NCBI GenBank assembly: GCA_021736965.1
Contig: JAIPEV010000003.1
Span: forward strand, 1 to 22,231
From: Halanaerobiales bacterium
GTDB taxonomy: Bacteria; Bacillota; Halanaerobiia; Halanaerobiales; M55B127
Direction: 5' to 3'
DNA: 22,231 bases
A program made the position numbers and the translations under genes. This document shows positions 16,073-22,227 of this stretch, piece by piece. A model generated the notes under the pieces. It was not told the DNA's origin, did not search any database, and was given only the letters and a program-made list of their open reading frames with translations. The first letter of the stretch is position 1. Every line of letters begins with the position of its first letter.

Positions 16073-17611
16073 TTAGTTACTTTCAACTAAACTTTCACTT
16101 TTTACTTCAAATAGCTCTTTAAACTCTTTAATAGTAGAAACTAAATCTTTTTCAATTTCATCTATTAGTTTGCCTTCTTCTTTAATATTACTAAACAGTT
16201 TTTTATTATTATTCTCAATATACTTTAACAGATCTTCTTCAAATCTTTCTATATTATCAATTGGAATATCATCCATAAGACCTCTTACAACACCATAGAT
16301 AATAACAATCTGCTTTTCAATAGGCATTGGAGAATATTGAGGTTGTTTAAGAGCCTCAACAATTCTTTCACCTCTAGCCAGTTTGTTTTGAGTTGATTCA
16401 TCTAAATCAGAACCAAACTGAGAAAAAGCTTCTAGTTCTCTATACTGTGAGAGATCTAATCTTAATGTACCAGCTATATCTTTCATAGCTTTAATCTGAG
16501 CATTACCACCAACCCTAGATACAGAAATACCTACATTTACAGCTGGTCTTACACCAGAAAAGAACAGCTCACTTTCTAGATAAATCTGTCCATCTGTAAT
16601 AGAAATTACATTTGTTGGAATATATGCAGATACATCACCAGCCTGGGTTTCAATAATAGGTAAGGCAGTTAATGAACCTCCACCTTCTTCATCACTGAGT
16701 TTAGCTGCTCTTTCTAATAAACGTGAATGTAAGTAAAAAACATCACCTGGATATGCTTCTCGTCCAGGAGGTCTTCTCAAAAGAAGAGACATCGCGCGAT
16801 AAGCAACAGCATGTTTAGAAAGGTCATCATAGACCACTAATACATCTTTGTTTTGTTCATACATAAAATGCTCACCCATTGCACATCCTGAATAAGGAGC
16901 AAGATATCTAATAGGGGCTGGTCTAGAAGCCGATGCAGATATTATTATTGTATACTCCAGCGCACCTCTTTCTTTTAATTCTTCTGTTATTTGTGCAACT
17001 GTAGATTCTTTTTGTCCGATTGCTACATAGATACATATTACATCTTCATCTTTTTGATTGATAATTGTATCAACTGCAATCGCAGTTTTACCGGTCTGAC
17101 GATCACCGATAATTAGCTCTCTTTGTCCTCTTCCGATTGGAACCATTGAGTCAATTGCTTTTAAACCAGTCTGTAGTGGTACTTTAACAGGTTGTGTTTC
17201 AATTACACCTGGAGCTTTTTTCTCTACAGGCCTTGTTTTATCTGTTTTTATCTCGCCTTTGCCATCAATTGGTTGACCAAGAGGATTAACAACACGCCCA
17301 AGAAGTTCTTCGCCAACAGGAACCTCTACTACATTTCCAGTCCTTTTGACTATATCTCCTTCACTAACTTTTGTTTCATCACCTAAAAGAACAACACCAA
17401 TATTGTCTTCTTCTAAGTTTAAGGCCATGCCATAAACACCATTAGGAAACTCTAATAATTCATTTGATTTTGCATCTTCTAATCCATAAACATGTGCAAT
17501 ACCATCTCCAACATCGAGTACGGTTCCTACCCCAATTGACTCTATTTTTTTATCATAATTTTCAATTTCTTTTTTTATTATCGAACTTATTTCTTCTGGT
17601 CTAAGTTCCAT
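16073..17611 (-). CDS. atpA: ATP synthase F1 alpha subunit
   Basis: Alpha alternates with beta in the F1 hexamer and supplies the non-catalytic nucleotide sites and the arginine finger. The 512-residue product has the P-loop GDRQTGKTA at 169-177 (Lys175, Thr176) and the arginine finger Arg366 in SVSRVGGNAQ. It also has the conserved PPGREAYPGDVFYLHSRLLE segment. N- and C-terminal domains are complete. The ribosome site (AGGGGTG) lies within the last codons of atpH, so translation is probably coupled. Nothing unusual is seen. Confidence 0.98.
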   Translation of the reverse strand: MELRPEEISSIIKKEIENYDKKIESIGVGTVLDVGDGIAHVYGLEDAKSNELLEFPNGVYGMALNLEEDNIGVVLLGDETKVSEGDIVKRTGNVVEVPVGEELLGRVVNPLGQPIDGKGEIKTDKTRPVEKKAPGVIETQPVKVPLQTGLKAIDSMVPIGRGQRELIIGDRQTGKTAIAVDTIINQKDEDVICIYVAIGQKESTVAQITEELKERGALEYTIIISASASRPAPIRYLAPYSGCAMGEHFMYEQNKDVLVVYDDLSKHAVAYRAMSLLLRRPPGREAYPGDVFYLHSRLLERAAKLSDEEGGGSLTALPIIETQAGDVSAYIPTNVISITDGQIYLESELFFSGVRPAVNVGISVSRVGGNAQIKAMKDIAGTLRLDLSQYRELEAFSQFGSDLDESTQNKLARGERIVEALKQPQYSPMPIEKQIVIIYGVVRGLMDDIPIDNIERFEEDLLKYIENNNKKLFSNIKEEGKLIDEIEKDLVSTIKEFKELFEVKSESLVESN

Positions 17612-17617
17612 ATCTAA

Positions 17618-18178
17618 TTACACCCCTATCTCCTGTAATGGAATTTTCTTTATTTTATCTTCAAGGGATTCTAACTTGCTTTTAATACTTCCATCAATTA
17701 AATAATCTCCTACCTTAACAATCATCCCACCTACTATATTAGGATCACATCTTTCTTCAATCTCAAACTTTTTATCGATATGTTCTTTAAGTTTTGATTT
17801 CAGTTTTTCTCTAATCTCTTCAGTGATTTCAATTGCTGTCGTAATTTGAACTGTAATAACATTTTCATGTTTATTTACAAGTTTTTTAAATTCTTTAATA
17901 ATTAACTCTATAAAGTAAATCCTTCTTTTATCTATTAAAAGCATAATAAACTTATACAGTTCTTTGGATATTTTACCCTCGAATATCTTTTTAAAAACTT
18001 TCTTTTTTTCCTCAGATAGTATTCTTTGATGAAAAAAAACATTCTTTAGTTCTTGATTATCTACTAGAACTTGCCAGAACTCTTTGAGTTCTTTAAATAG
18101 TTCATATAAATTATCATCTTCAATCCCTATCTCATAAAGAGCTTTACTGTACTGTCGGGCAATTTCGTTTTTCTTCAT
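17618..18178 (-). CDS. atpH: ATP synthase F1 delta subunit
   Basis: Delta joins the top of the F1 hexamer to the peripheral stalk formed by b. The 186-residue product is of normal length. It has the N-terminal helical domain (ARQYSKALYEIG, then FFHQRILSEEKKKVF) and the diagnostic C-terminal block RCDPNIVGGMIVKVGDYLID, which matches the family's DP-x-x-GG pattern. Its ATG overlaps the atpF stop codon (ATGA), which implies coupled translation, and its last codons contain the atpA ribosome site. Confidence 0.96.
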   Translation of the reverse strand: MKKNEIARQYSKALYEIGIEDDNLYELFKELKEFWQVLVDNQELKNVFFHQRILSEEKKKVFKKIFEGKISKELYKFIMLLIDKRRIYFIELIIKEFKKLVNKHENVITVQITTAIEITEEIREKLKSKLKEHIDKKFEIEERCDPNIVGGMIVKVGDYLIDGSIKSKLESLEDKIKKIPLQEIGV

Positions 18179-18675
18179 TGAACATCACCTAACTTCTTTT
18201 TATCAATCTTATCTATATACTCACTCATTAAATCCTCATGTTTTCTTTTATCAATTTCTTGTCCAATCATCTTAGCTGCTGCCATTAAGGTCACTTCTGT
18301 AAATTGATCACGAATTTCTTTTCTAGCTTTAACCTTGGCTTGTTTAATCTCTTGTAGTTTATCTATTTCAATTTTATTTGCTTTTTCTTTTGCTTGGTTA
18401 ATGATCTCTTTGGCTCTTTCACGAGCTCTTTGTTCAGCCTTATCAATTATATCTGATGACTTATCCTGGGCTCTTTTAAGCTCAGCTTTATACTCTTCTT
18501 TTAGTTCTATGGCTTCTTGATGTCGCTCTTCTGCCTCATTAATCTCACTTTTTATCATATTTTCTCTTTTATCAAGTATTTCTTTTATAGGACCATATAA
18601 ATATCTTTTTAGTAACCATAAAAGTACTAAAAAGTTTATTACCTGCCATAGTAATGTCGTATTAATCTCAACCAA
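18175..18675 (-). CDS. atpF: ATP synthase Fo b subunit (peripheral stalk)
   Basis: The b subunit forms the stator stalk, anchored in the inner membrane and running up the side of F1. The 166-residue product has one membrane helix at about 5-22 (TLLWQVINFLVLLWLLKRYL), then the conserved GPIKEILDKRE and a long charged helix rich in Ala, Glu, Lys and Arg. The start is a TTG at 18675 with a strong GGGAGGTG 7 bases upstream; the N-terminus so produced is the family's usual one. It is separated from the upstream atpE2 by 118 bases that hold a hairpin, the largest gap inside the operon. It overlaps atpH by four bases. Confidence 0.96.
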   Translation of the reverse strand: MVEINTTLLWQVINFLVLLWLLKRYLYGPIKEILDKRENMIKSEINEAEERHQEAIELKEEYKAELKRAQDKSSDIIDKAEQRARERAKEIINQAKEKANKIEIDKLQEIKQAKVKARKEIRDQFTEVTLMAAAKMIGQEIDKRKHEDLMSEYIDKIDKKKLGDVQ

Positions 18676-18761
18676 AGTTCTTCACCTCCCGGAAATAAAA
18701 AAAATATTAAAAATGGGAAAATTTTTATACAATATAAATAAAAATTAATAAATGCCAAAAG

Positions 18762-18784
18762 GAGAGGGAAGTATTTCCCCTCTC
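18762..18784 (-). other. Intra-operon hairpin between atpE2 and atpF
   Basis: GAGAGGG (18762-18768) and CCCTCTC (18778-18784) form a 7-bp GC-rich stem with a 9-base loop, in the 118-base gap between the atpE2 stop and the atpF ribosome site. On the minus strand it is followed only by CTTTTGG, too short for a full terminator. It could act as a partial terminator, or as a barrier to 3' exonucleases that raises the share of c-subunit message. This is inference from position and structure. Confidence 0.55.
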
Positions 18785-18793
18785 ATTTTAAAA

Positions 18794-19051
18794 TTATATA
18801 GTAAATATCAATACAATCGCAATAACTAGGGAATATATACCGGTTGATTCTGCAACAGCTTGACCTAAAAGCATAGTAGTAATAATATTACCTCTTGCCT
18901 CCGGATCACGAGCAACAGATTCTACAGCTTTACCTGCAGCATACCCCTGTCCAATACCAGGACCAATACCTGCTATCATCGCAAAACCAGCCCCTAATAA
19001 GGCTGCTGCTCTAATGATAGTTTCAACAACTTCTGGTGAAAATTCTACCAT
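18794..19051 (-). CDS. atpE: ATP synthase Fo c subunit, Na+-binding type
   Basis: The c subunits form the ion-carrying rotor ring in the membrane. This 85-residue hairpin has two membrane helices and the polar loop RDPEARG. The complete sodium-site set of Ilyobacter/Propionigenium type c subunits is present at the matching spacing: Gln35, Val66, Glu68 (the ion-carrying carboxylate), Ser69, Thr70 and Tyr73, within GIGQGYAAGKA and QAVAESTGIYSLV. The enzyme is therefore probably Na+-coupled. The ribosome site GGGGGAG lies in the last codons of the atpI-type gene, two bases away. A hairpin follows the stop. It is one of two c genes in the operon, 58 of 84 aligned residues being identical by hand count; this is the copy with an intact ion site. 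Confidence 0.97.
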   Translation of the reverse strand: MVEFSPEVVETIIRAAALLGAGFAMIAGIGPGIGQGYAAGKAVESVARDPEARGNIITTMLLGQAVAESTGIYSLVIAIVLIFTI

Positions 19052-19053
19052 CT

Positions 19054-19497
19054 TTAATCTCCCCCTTTCTCGGATTTATCACTCTTAAAATTTTTATACT
19101 TCTTTAATTTTTTATTTAATCCTCCTCTTGCCAGATCAATAATACTCCAGCCAATCACAGTAAATTTAATCATAAATAAACCTAGAGCAGCTGCTAAAAA
19201 GTTCAAAGAAGGATTTAATCTTGCAACTAAAAGTACAATAAAGTAAATAATATACTCAATAAAGTATCTATTTCTAATAAAGGTTTCTGCTTTTTTTTCT
19301 TCCATATCAAGAGCTCTCTCAATATTAAGCACTCTTAACCTTAATATGAAGGTACTGATAACCAAACCAAAAACAAAACCTAAAAGAGATTCAAACTCTC
19401 CAGAAATTAAAGCATAAAAAATTGGGATGATTGATATTATATATGTCCTCTTTAAGATCTCAATTTGAATCCGGTCTGGATTATTTAAATAATTCAT
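19054..19497 (-). CDS. atpI: ATP synthase subunit I (AtpI-like, c-ring assembly factor)
   Basis: This 147-residue membrane protein has about four hydrophobic segments (roughly 17-33, 38-52, 78-95 and 98-118). Its pattern is like the ATP-synt_I family: EILKRTYIISIIPIFYALISG, then LLGFVFGLVISTF, then PSLNFLAAALGLFMIK, and a Lys-rich C-terminal tail. In several bacteria AtpI helps assemble the c-ring and is encoded ahead of atpB. Here it lies between the two c-subunit genes, two bases before atpE2. It may promote the assembly of a ring from two kinds of c subunit. The family call is by pattern, not by search. The ribosome site before its ATG (TGGGGT) is weaker than those of the neighbouring c genes. 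Confidence 0.72.
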   Translation of the reverse strand: MNYLNNPDRIQIEILKRTYIISIIPIFYALISGEFESLLGFVFGLVISTFILRLRVLNIERALDMEEKKAETFIRNRYFIEYIIYFIVLLVARLNPSLNFLAAALGLFMIKFTVIGWSIIDLARGGLNKKLKKYKNFKSDKSEKGGD

Positions 19498-19525
19498 AAT
19501 TTAAACCCCAAAATTTTATATTTGT

Positions 19526-19780
19526 TTAAGTAAAAACCAAATAAATAGCAATTACAAGAGAATAAATTCCTGTAGAACCCGAAATAATCTGACCTAAAAG
19601 CATTGTTGTAATGATTGCTCCTCTGGCTTCAGGCTGTCTCCTTACAGCAGAAGTAGCTTTACCAGCTGCAAACCCCATTCCGATACCTGGACCTACACCG
19701 GCAATCAATGCTAAACCAGCAGCAATAACAGATACACTCCTTATAATTGTTTCTATAAGTTCGGGTGAAAACTCTATCAT
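19526..19780 (-). CDS. ATP synthase Fo c-subunit paralogue lacking the ion-binding glutamate
   Basis: This 84-residue c subunit aligns without gaps to the product of 18794-19051 (58 of 84 identical by hand count). The two helices, the GIG-x-G packing motif, the loop RQPEARG that contacts gamma/epsilon, and Ser69, Thr70 and Tyr73 are kept. However, the ion-carrying residue 68 is Gly (codon GGT at 19577-19579) instead of Glu, and residue 35 is Met instead of Gln. GGT cannot arise from a Glu codon by one base change, so a single read error does not explain it. The protein should fold as a c subunit but cannot carry an ion in the usual way. Start: ATG at 19780 with AGGAGG just upstream; the in-frame ATG at 19798 overlaps that site. 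It stands between atpB and the atpI-type gene. Confidence 0.93.
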   Translation of the reverse strand: MIEFSPELIETIIRSVSVIAAGLALIAGVGPGIGMGFAAGKATSAVRRQPEARGAIITTMLLGQIISGSTGIYSLVIAIYLVFT

Positions 19781-19811
19781 AAAATTTCCTCCTAACATCT
19801 AATAGATAAAC

Positions 19812-20471
19812 CTAAGATTTAGCAACAGAGATATATGCAATAGCAACCATACCAAAGATCAAGGCTTGAATTAATCCTATAAAAAAATCAAACCAGGCAT
19901 GTAACGGTACCGGTACTAGTCCGGGAGCTGCTTGGTAAATTAATGTTATAATAATACCTCCACCCACAATATTTCCAAATAGCCTAAATGAATGGGATAT
20001 CGGTTTAGCAAGTTCACCTACAATATTTAAAGGTAGTAAAAATATCACAGGTTGACCAAAACTTTTTATATAACCCCAAATTCCCTTTTCTCTCATTCCT
20101 TCAAAATGACTAACTAAAAATACTACTAAAGCTAGTCCTAATGTGGTGTTTAAATCTCCTGTTGGACTCGGTACACCAGGAAGTAAACCGATTAAATTAC
20201 TAAAGCCCACATAGATAAAAATCGTTGCAATAAAAGGTAAAAACTTCCAGCCTTCACCTGGAATCATTGGCTCAATCTGATCATATATAGCAGTGATAAA
20301 TAGTTCAGCAATATTTTGTTTTCCTTCAGGCCTAACCTTTAGTTTATTAGTTACATATAGGGCTAATATAATAATAATTAAAACTGAAACCCAACCAACA
20401 ATTAAGGTATCAGTTATAGGTAAGTATGATTTTTTGAATAGATAAGTTACTATCTTTGGACCGGGATTCAT
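19812..20471 (-). CDS. atpB: ATP synthase Fo a subunit
   Basis: Subunit a is the stator channel that passes ions to and from the c-ring. The 219-residue product has the membrane helices typical of the family. The essential stator arginine lies in LAKPISHSFRLFGNIVGGGII, in the penultimate helix region, and the C-terminal helix FIGLIQALIFGMVAIAYIS is intact. The length suits the shorter bacterial a subunits. The ATG is preceded by AAGGGGA and lies 23 bases after atpZ. It must work against both kinds of c subunit if these share a ring. Confidence 0.96.
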   Translation of the reverse strand: MNPGPKIVTYLFKKSYLPITDTLIVGWVSVLIIIILALYVTNKLKVRPEGKQNIAELFITAIYDQIEPMIPGEGWKFLPFIATIFIYVGFSNLIGLLPGVPSPTGDLNTTLGLALVVFLVSHFEGMREKGIWGYIKSFGQPVIFLLPLNIVGELAKPISHSFRLFGNIVGGGIIITLIYQAAPGLVPVPLHAWFDFFIGLIQALIFGMVAIAYISVAKS

Positions 20472-20494
20472 CGTAAAGTCCCCTTTCTATAAGG

Positions 20495-20728
20495 TTAGTT
20501 TTCATTTTGATCCTTTATTATACTTTCGATAATTTTATAATCAGAGTAAAAGCCTGATCCAACACCTACTAAAAGTCCAACTATCTTAAATAAATAGTTA
20601 AAATCTAACCATTGATCAAACTTTAGTCCAATAAAAAAACCTAAACCAATATTTACTAATATCACAATACCAAGTTGTGTTAAAAGACCCATTGTTCTTA
20701 ATATTTTATGCCAGTCTTCTTTTTTCAT
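20495..20728 (-). CDS. atpZ: AtpZ-like small membrane protein of the ATP synthase operon
   Basis: This 77-residue protein has two hydrophobic helices (about 14-34 and 42-63), with GFFIGLKFDQWLDF between them and VGLLVGVGSGFYSDYKII after. The pattern matches the AtpZ/AtpQ (ATPase_gene1) family of small proteins encoded at the head of atp operons. In alkaliphilic Bacillus, AtpZ and AtpI are linked to Mg2+ supply and c-ring stability; the role here is inferred. It is the first gene of the operon, about 40 bases after the predicted transcription start, with CAGGTG as its ribosome site. Confidence 0.78.
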   Translation of the reverse strand: MKKEDWHKILRTMGLLTQLGIVILVNIGLGFFIGLKFDQWLDFNYLFKIVGLLVGVGSGFYSDYKIIESIIKDQNEN

Positions 20729-20773
20729 ATCTAAAACACCTGGCCTTCAGTCAACCTAACTTTATAAATAATA

Positions 20774-20782
20774 ATTATATCA
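20774..20782 (-). promoter_or_regulatory. Extended -10 promoter of the atp operon
   Basis: On the minus strand TGATATAAT is a perfect extended -10 (TG-n-TATAAT; hexamer at plus 20774-20779). It implies a start near 20767 and a leader of about 40 bases before atpZ. At the -35 position (20797-20802) only TAAATA is found, so the extended -10 would have to carry recognition. The presumed IS tip lies at about 20805, immediately upstream. Confidence 0.55.
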
Positions 20783-20810
20783 TAGCTAATTTTTAATATT
20801 TAATTGTTGA

Positions 20811-20928
20811 AGGTCAGAACATAGGTTACACTCTTTTAATGGTTTATAGGGTTCAGAACTTGGGTTACAGAAATAACTAGTTATTTCGCCATTTTAATGG
20901 TTATTAAAGTTCATAACATAGGTTACAG
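20811..20928 (+). repeat. Left-end triplicate repeats of the IS
   Basis: Three direct copies of a sequence close to GTTCAGAACATAGGTTACAG lie at 20811-20830, 20851-20870 and 20909-20928. Copies two and three are preceded by a shared TTTTAATGGTT element (about 20834-20844 and 20893-20903), so the unit is nearer to 38 bases. Spacing is uneven (about 40 and 58 bases between starts). They begin right after the transposase stop codon and probably serve as transposase binding sites. Confidence 0.8.
20871..20886. repeat. 16-base perfect palindrome inside the left IS end
   Basis: AAATAACTAGTTATTT reads the same on both strands with no loop. It lies exactly between the second and third left-end repeats. 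It is too symmetric and lacks a loop for a terminator; a dimeric protein-binding site is possible. It has no counterpart that I can see at the right end. Confidence 0.6.
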
Positions 20929-20929
20929 T

Positions 20930-22096
20930 TTAATCAACTGGTAACCTATAAGGTATTGTAAAAAGACTTTTCCATTGACTATCATATATTCTAATCATGT
21001 GTGAATCAGTGCAAATGGTAGCTACCACATACTCATATTTTAAAGTCTTTGGCATCTTAAAAGTTTCTCCAAAAATATTTAATTTTAAATCACTTCTGAT
21101 CAATCTAATAATATGGATGTAACCATCTTTAATAGGCATATCAGTTGGTATTTTATAATCATTTTTAAAGAATTCTTTAGTTAATCGGTCCCTTTTAAAT
21201 ACTTCATTAGGTGTTTTACCACCCAGGGGACTATAGCGGTAATTATTATTATGATATTCAATAAATTCATCAGAATCTTTGCAGAATTGATTAAAGTTTT
21301 CAAAATTTACTTTACGAAAGAAGTTTTTATCTAGTGTATCGTTAAACTTTTCTATATAACCATTTCTCCAGGGTTCACTAATAGGAATAAAAATAGGTTG
21401 AATACCATTATGTAAACACCATCTAATAACAATACCAAATGAACGTGGATAACGAGTGCTGCCCCGAAATGATAAGGCATTATCGAACTGAATATAATCT
21501 GGTTCCCCGAGTTGTTTGCAGGCTTTTATAATACCTGTAAGGGCTTCTTCACCGCGTTTATAGCGGTTGGGATTTATTTGGACCCGTCTAGTATAGACAT
21601 CCATAATATTAAAGCTATAGAAACGTCCATCTCCTGTTATATATCTTGGCCCCCAAAAATCAACTTGATGAACTATATTAGGGCCGCATATTGGCAAAGT
21701 AGGATAAGGAGTTCCTTTTTTCTGATATTTAGTTTTCTTTACAATCAATTTATTTCTTTTAATAATTCGCTTTATGGTAGATAGTGAAGGAGGATCAACT
21801 CCTAAACGTTTTAATTCCCAATGAATTGTTTGAGGTCCAATACGAGCATATTTTTCTTCCATAAGTTCTTTACGTATTTTGATTACTAATTTTTCTAGAT
21901 CTTCATTAATTTTAGTAGGATGCTTAGGAGCTCGAGAGAGATCTTTAAACCAGTTTTTATTACCATTATCATAACGTTTTTTCCATTTATAAAACCATTT
22001 TCTACTTTTGTTTAAATTATTACAGATTGAACTTACCTTTTTGCCAGAAACATATAGTTGAATAGCTTTAATTCTTTTTTGTTCTAACTCAGTCAT
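20930..22096 (-). CDS. DDE (rve-type) transposase, IS481-like
   Basis: This 388-residue enzyme catalyses cut and strand transfer of the surrounding IS. The N-terminal helix-turn-helix region (about 8-60) includes ICNNLNKSRKWFYKWKKRY, and a second helical region spans about 65-115. The RNase H-like catalytic core carries Asp146 (HQVDFWGP), Asp205 (IQFDNALSF) and Glu249 (NGYIEKFN), then FIEYHNNNYRYSPLGGKTP. The C-terminal about 65 residues look like the small beta domain found in IS481/IS21/Mu-type transposases. Asp205 and Glu249 are separated by 43 residues rather than the usual about 35, owing to an insert around RGSTRYPRSF. The frame is intact, so it is probably active. The ATG is preceded by GAGGTG, locked in a hairpin (22096-22123). 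Confidence 0.88.
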   Translation of the reverse strand: MTELEQKRIKAIQLYVSGKKVSSICNNLNKSRKWFYKWKKRYDNGNKNWFKDLSRAPKHPTKINEDLEKLVIKIRKELMEEKYARIGPQTIHWELKRLGVDPPSLSTIKRIIKRNKLIVKKTKYQKKGTPYPTLPICGPNIVHQVDFWGPRYITGDGRFYSFNIMDVYTRRVQINPNRYKRGEEALTGIIKACKQLGEPDYIQFDNALSFRGSTRYPRSFGIVIRWCLHNGIQPIFIPISEPWRNGYIEKFNDTLDKNFFRKVNFENFNQFCKDSDEFIEYHNNNYRYSPLGGKTPNEVFKRDRLTKEFFKNDYKIPTDMPIKDGYIHIIRLIRSDLKLNIFGETFKMPKTLKYEYVVATICTDSHMIRIYDSQWKSLFTIPYRLPVD

Positions 22097-22123
22097 CTAA
22101 ATCACCTCTAATAGTGATTTAGA
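22096..22123 (-). promoter_or_regulatory. Hairpin sequestering the transposase ribosome binding site
   Basis: On the minus strand TCTAAATCAC and GTGATTTAGA form a perfect 10-bp stem with an 8-base loop (plus 22096-22105 and 22114-22123). The transposase Shine-Dalgarno GAGGTG lies partly in the loop and partly in the 3' arm, and the A of the ATG is the last paired base. Such structures in other IS elements stop translation of messages that read in from outside promoters. Confidence 0.7.
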
Positions 22124-22134
22124 CATCAATAAAA

Positions 22135-22227
22135 TGTTACCTATGTGTTGAGCCTTTTTAGCATTAAGAATTAAGAAAAGTGTAACCTATGTGTTGACCC
22201 TAAACTGTAACCTATGTTCTGAACCTT
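22135..22227 (-). repeat. Right-end triplicate repeats of the IS
   Basis: Three copies in inverted orientation to the left end lie at 22135-22154, 22180-22200 and 22205-22227. The outermost copy matches the left tip closely (CTGTAACCTATGTTCTGAACC); the inner two carry CAACACATAGG instead of CAGAACATAGG. They lie upstream of the transposase gene and overlap the region where its promoter must be, so transposase bound there could also limit its own transcription. Confidence 0.78.

Noticed and set aside
18762..18784. Full Rho-independent terminator splitting the atp operon after the c genes
   Set aside because: The following T run is too short (CTTTTGG), and no promoter is seen before atpF, which must be expressed with the rest; kept as a possible partial terminator or stability element.
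19577..19579. Gly68 in the c paralogue as a sequencing or assembly error
   Set aside because: GGT differs from both Glu codons at two positions, the frame is intact on both sides, and a second site residue (35, Gln to Met) has also changed.
19781..19798. Upstream in-frame ATG at 19798 as the start of the first c subunit
   Set aside because: It overlaps the AGGAGG ribosome site; the ATG at 19780 also gives an N-terminus that matches the other c subunit exactly in length.
20811..20928. Regularly repeated 20-base units as a small CRISPR array
   Set aside because: Spacing is uneven, the copies are mirrored in inverse orientation on the other side of a transposase gene, and no cas gene is present. 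They are IS end repeats.
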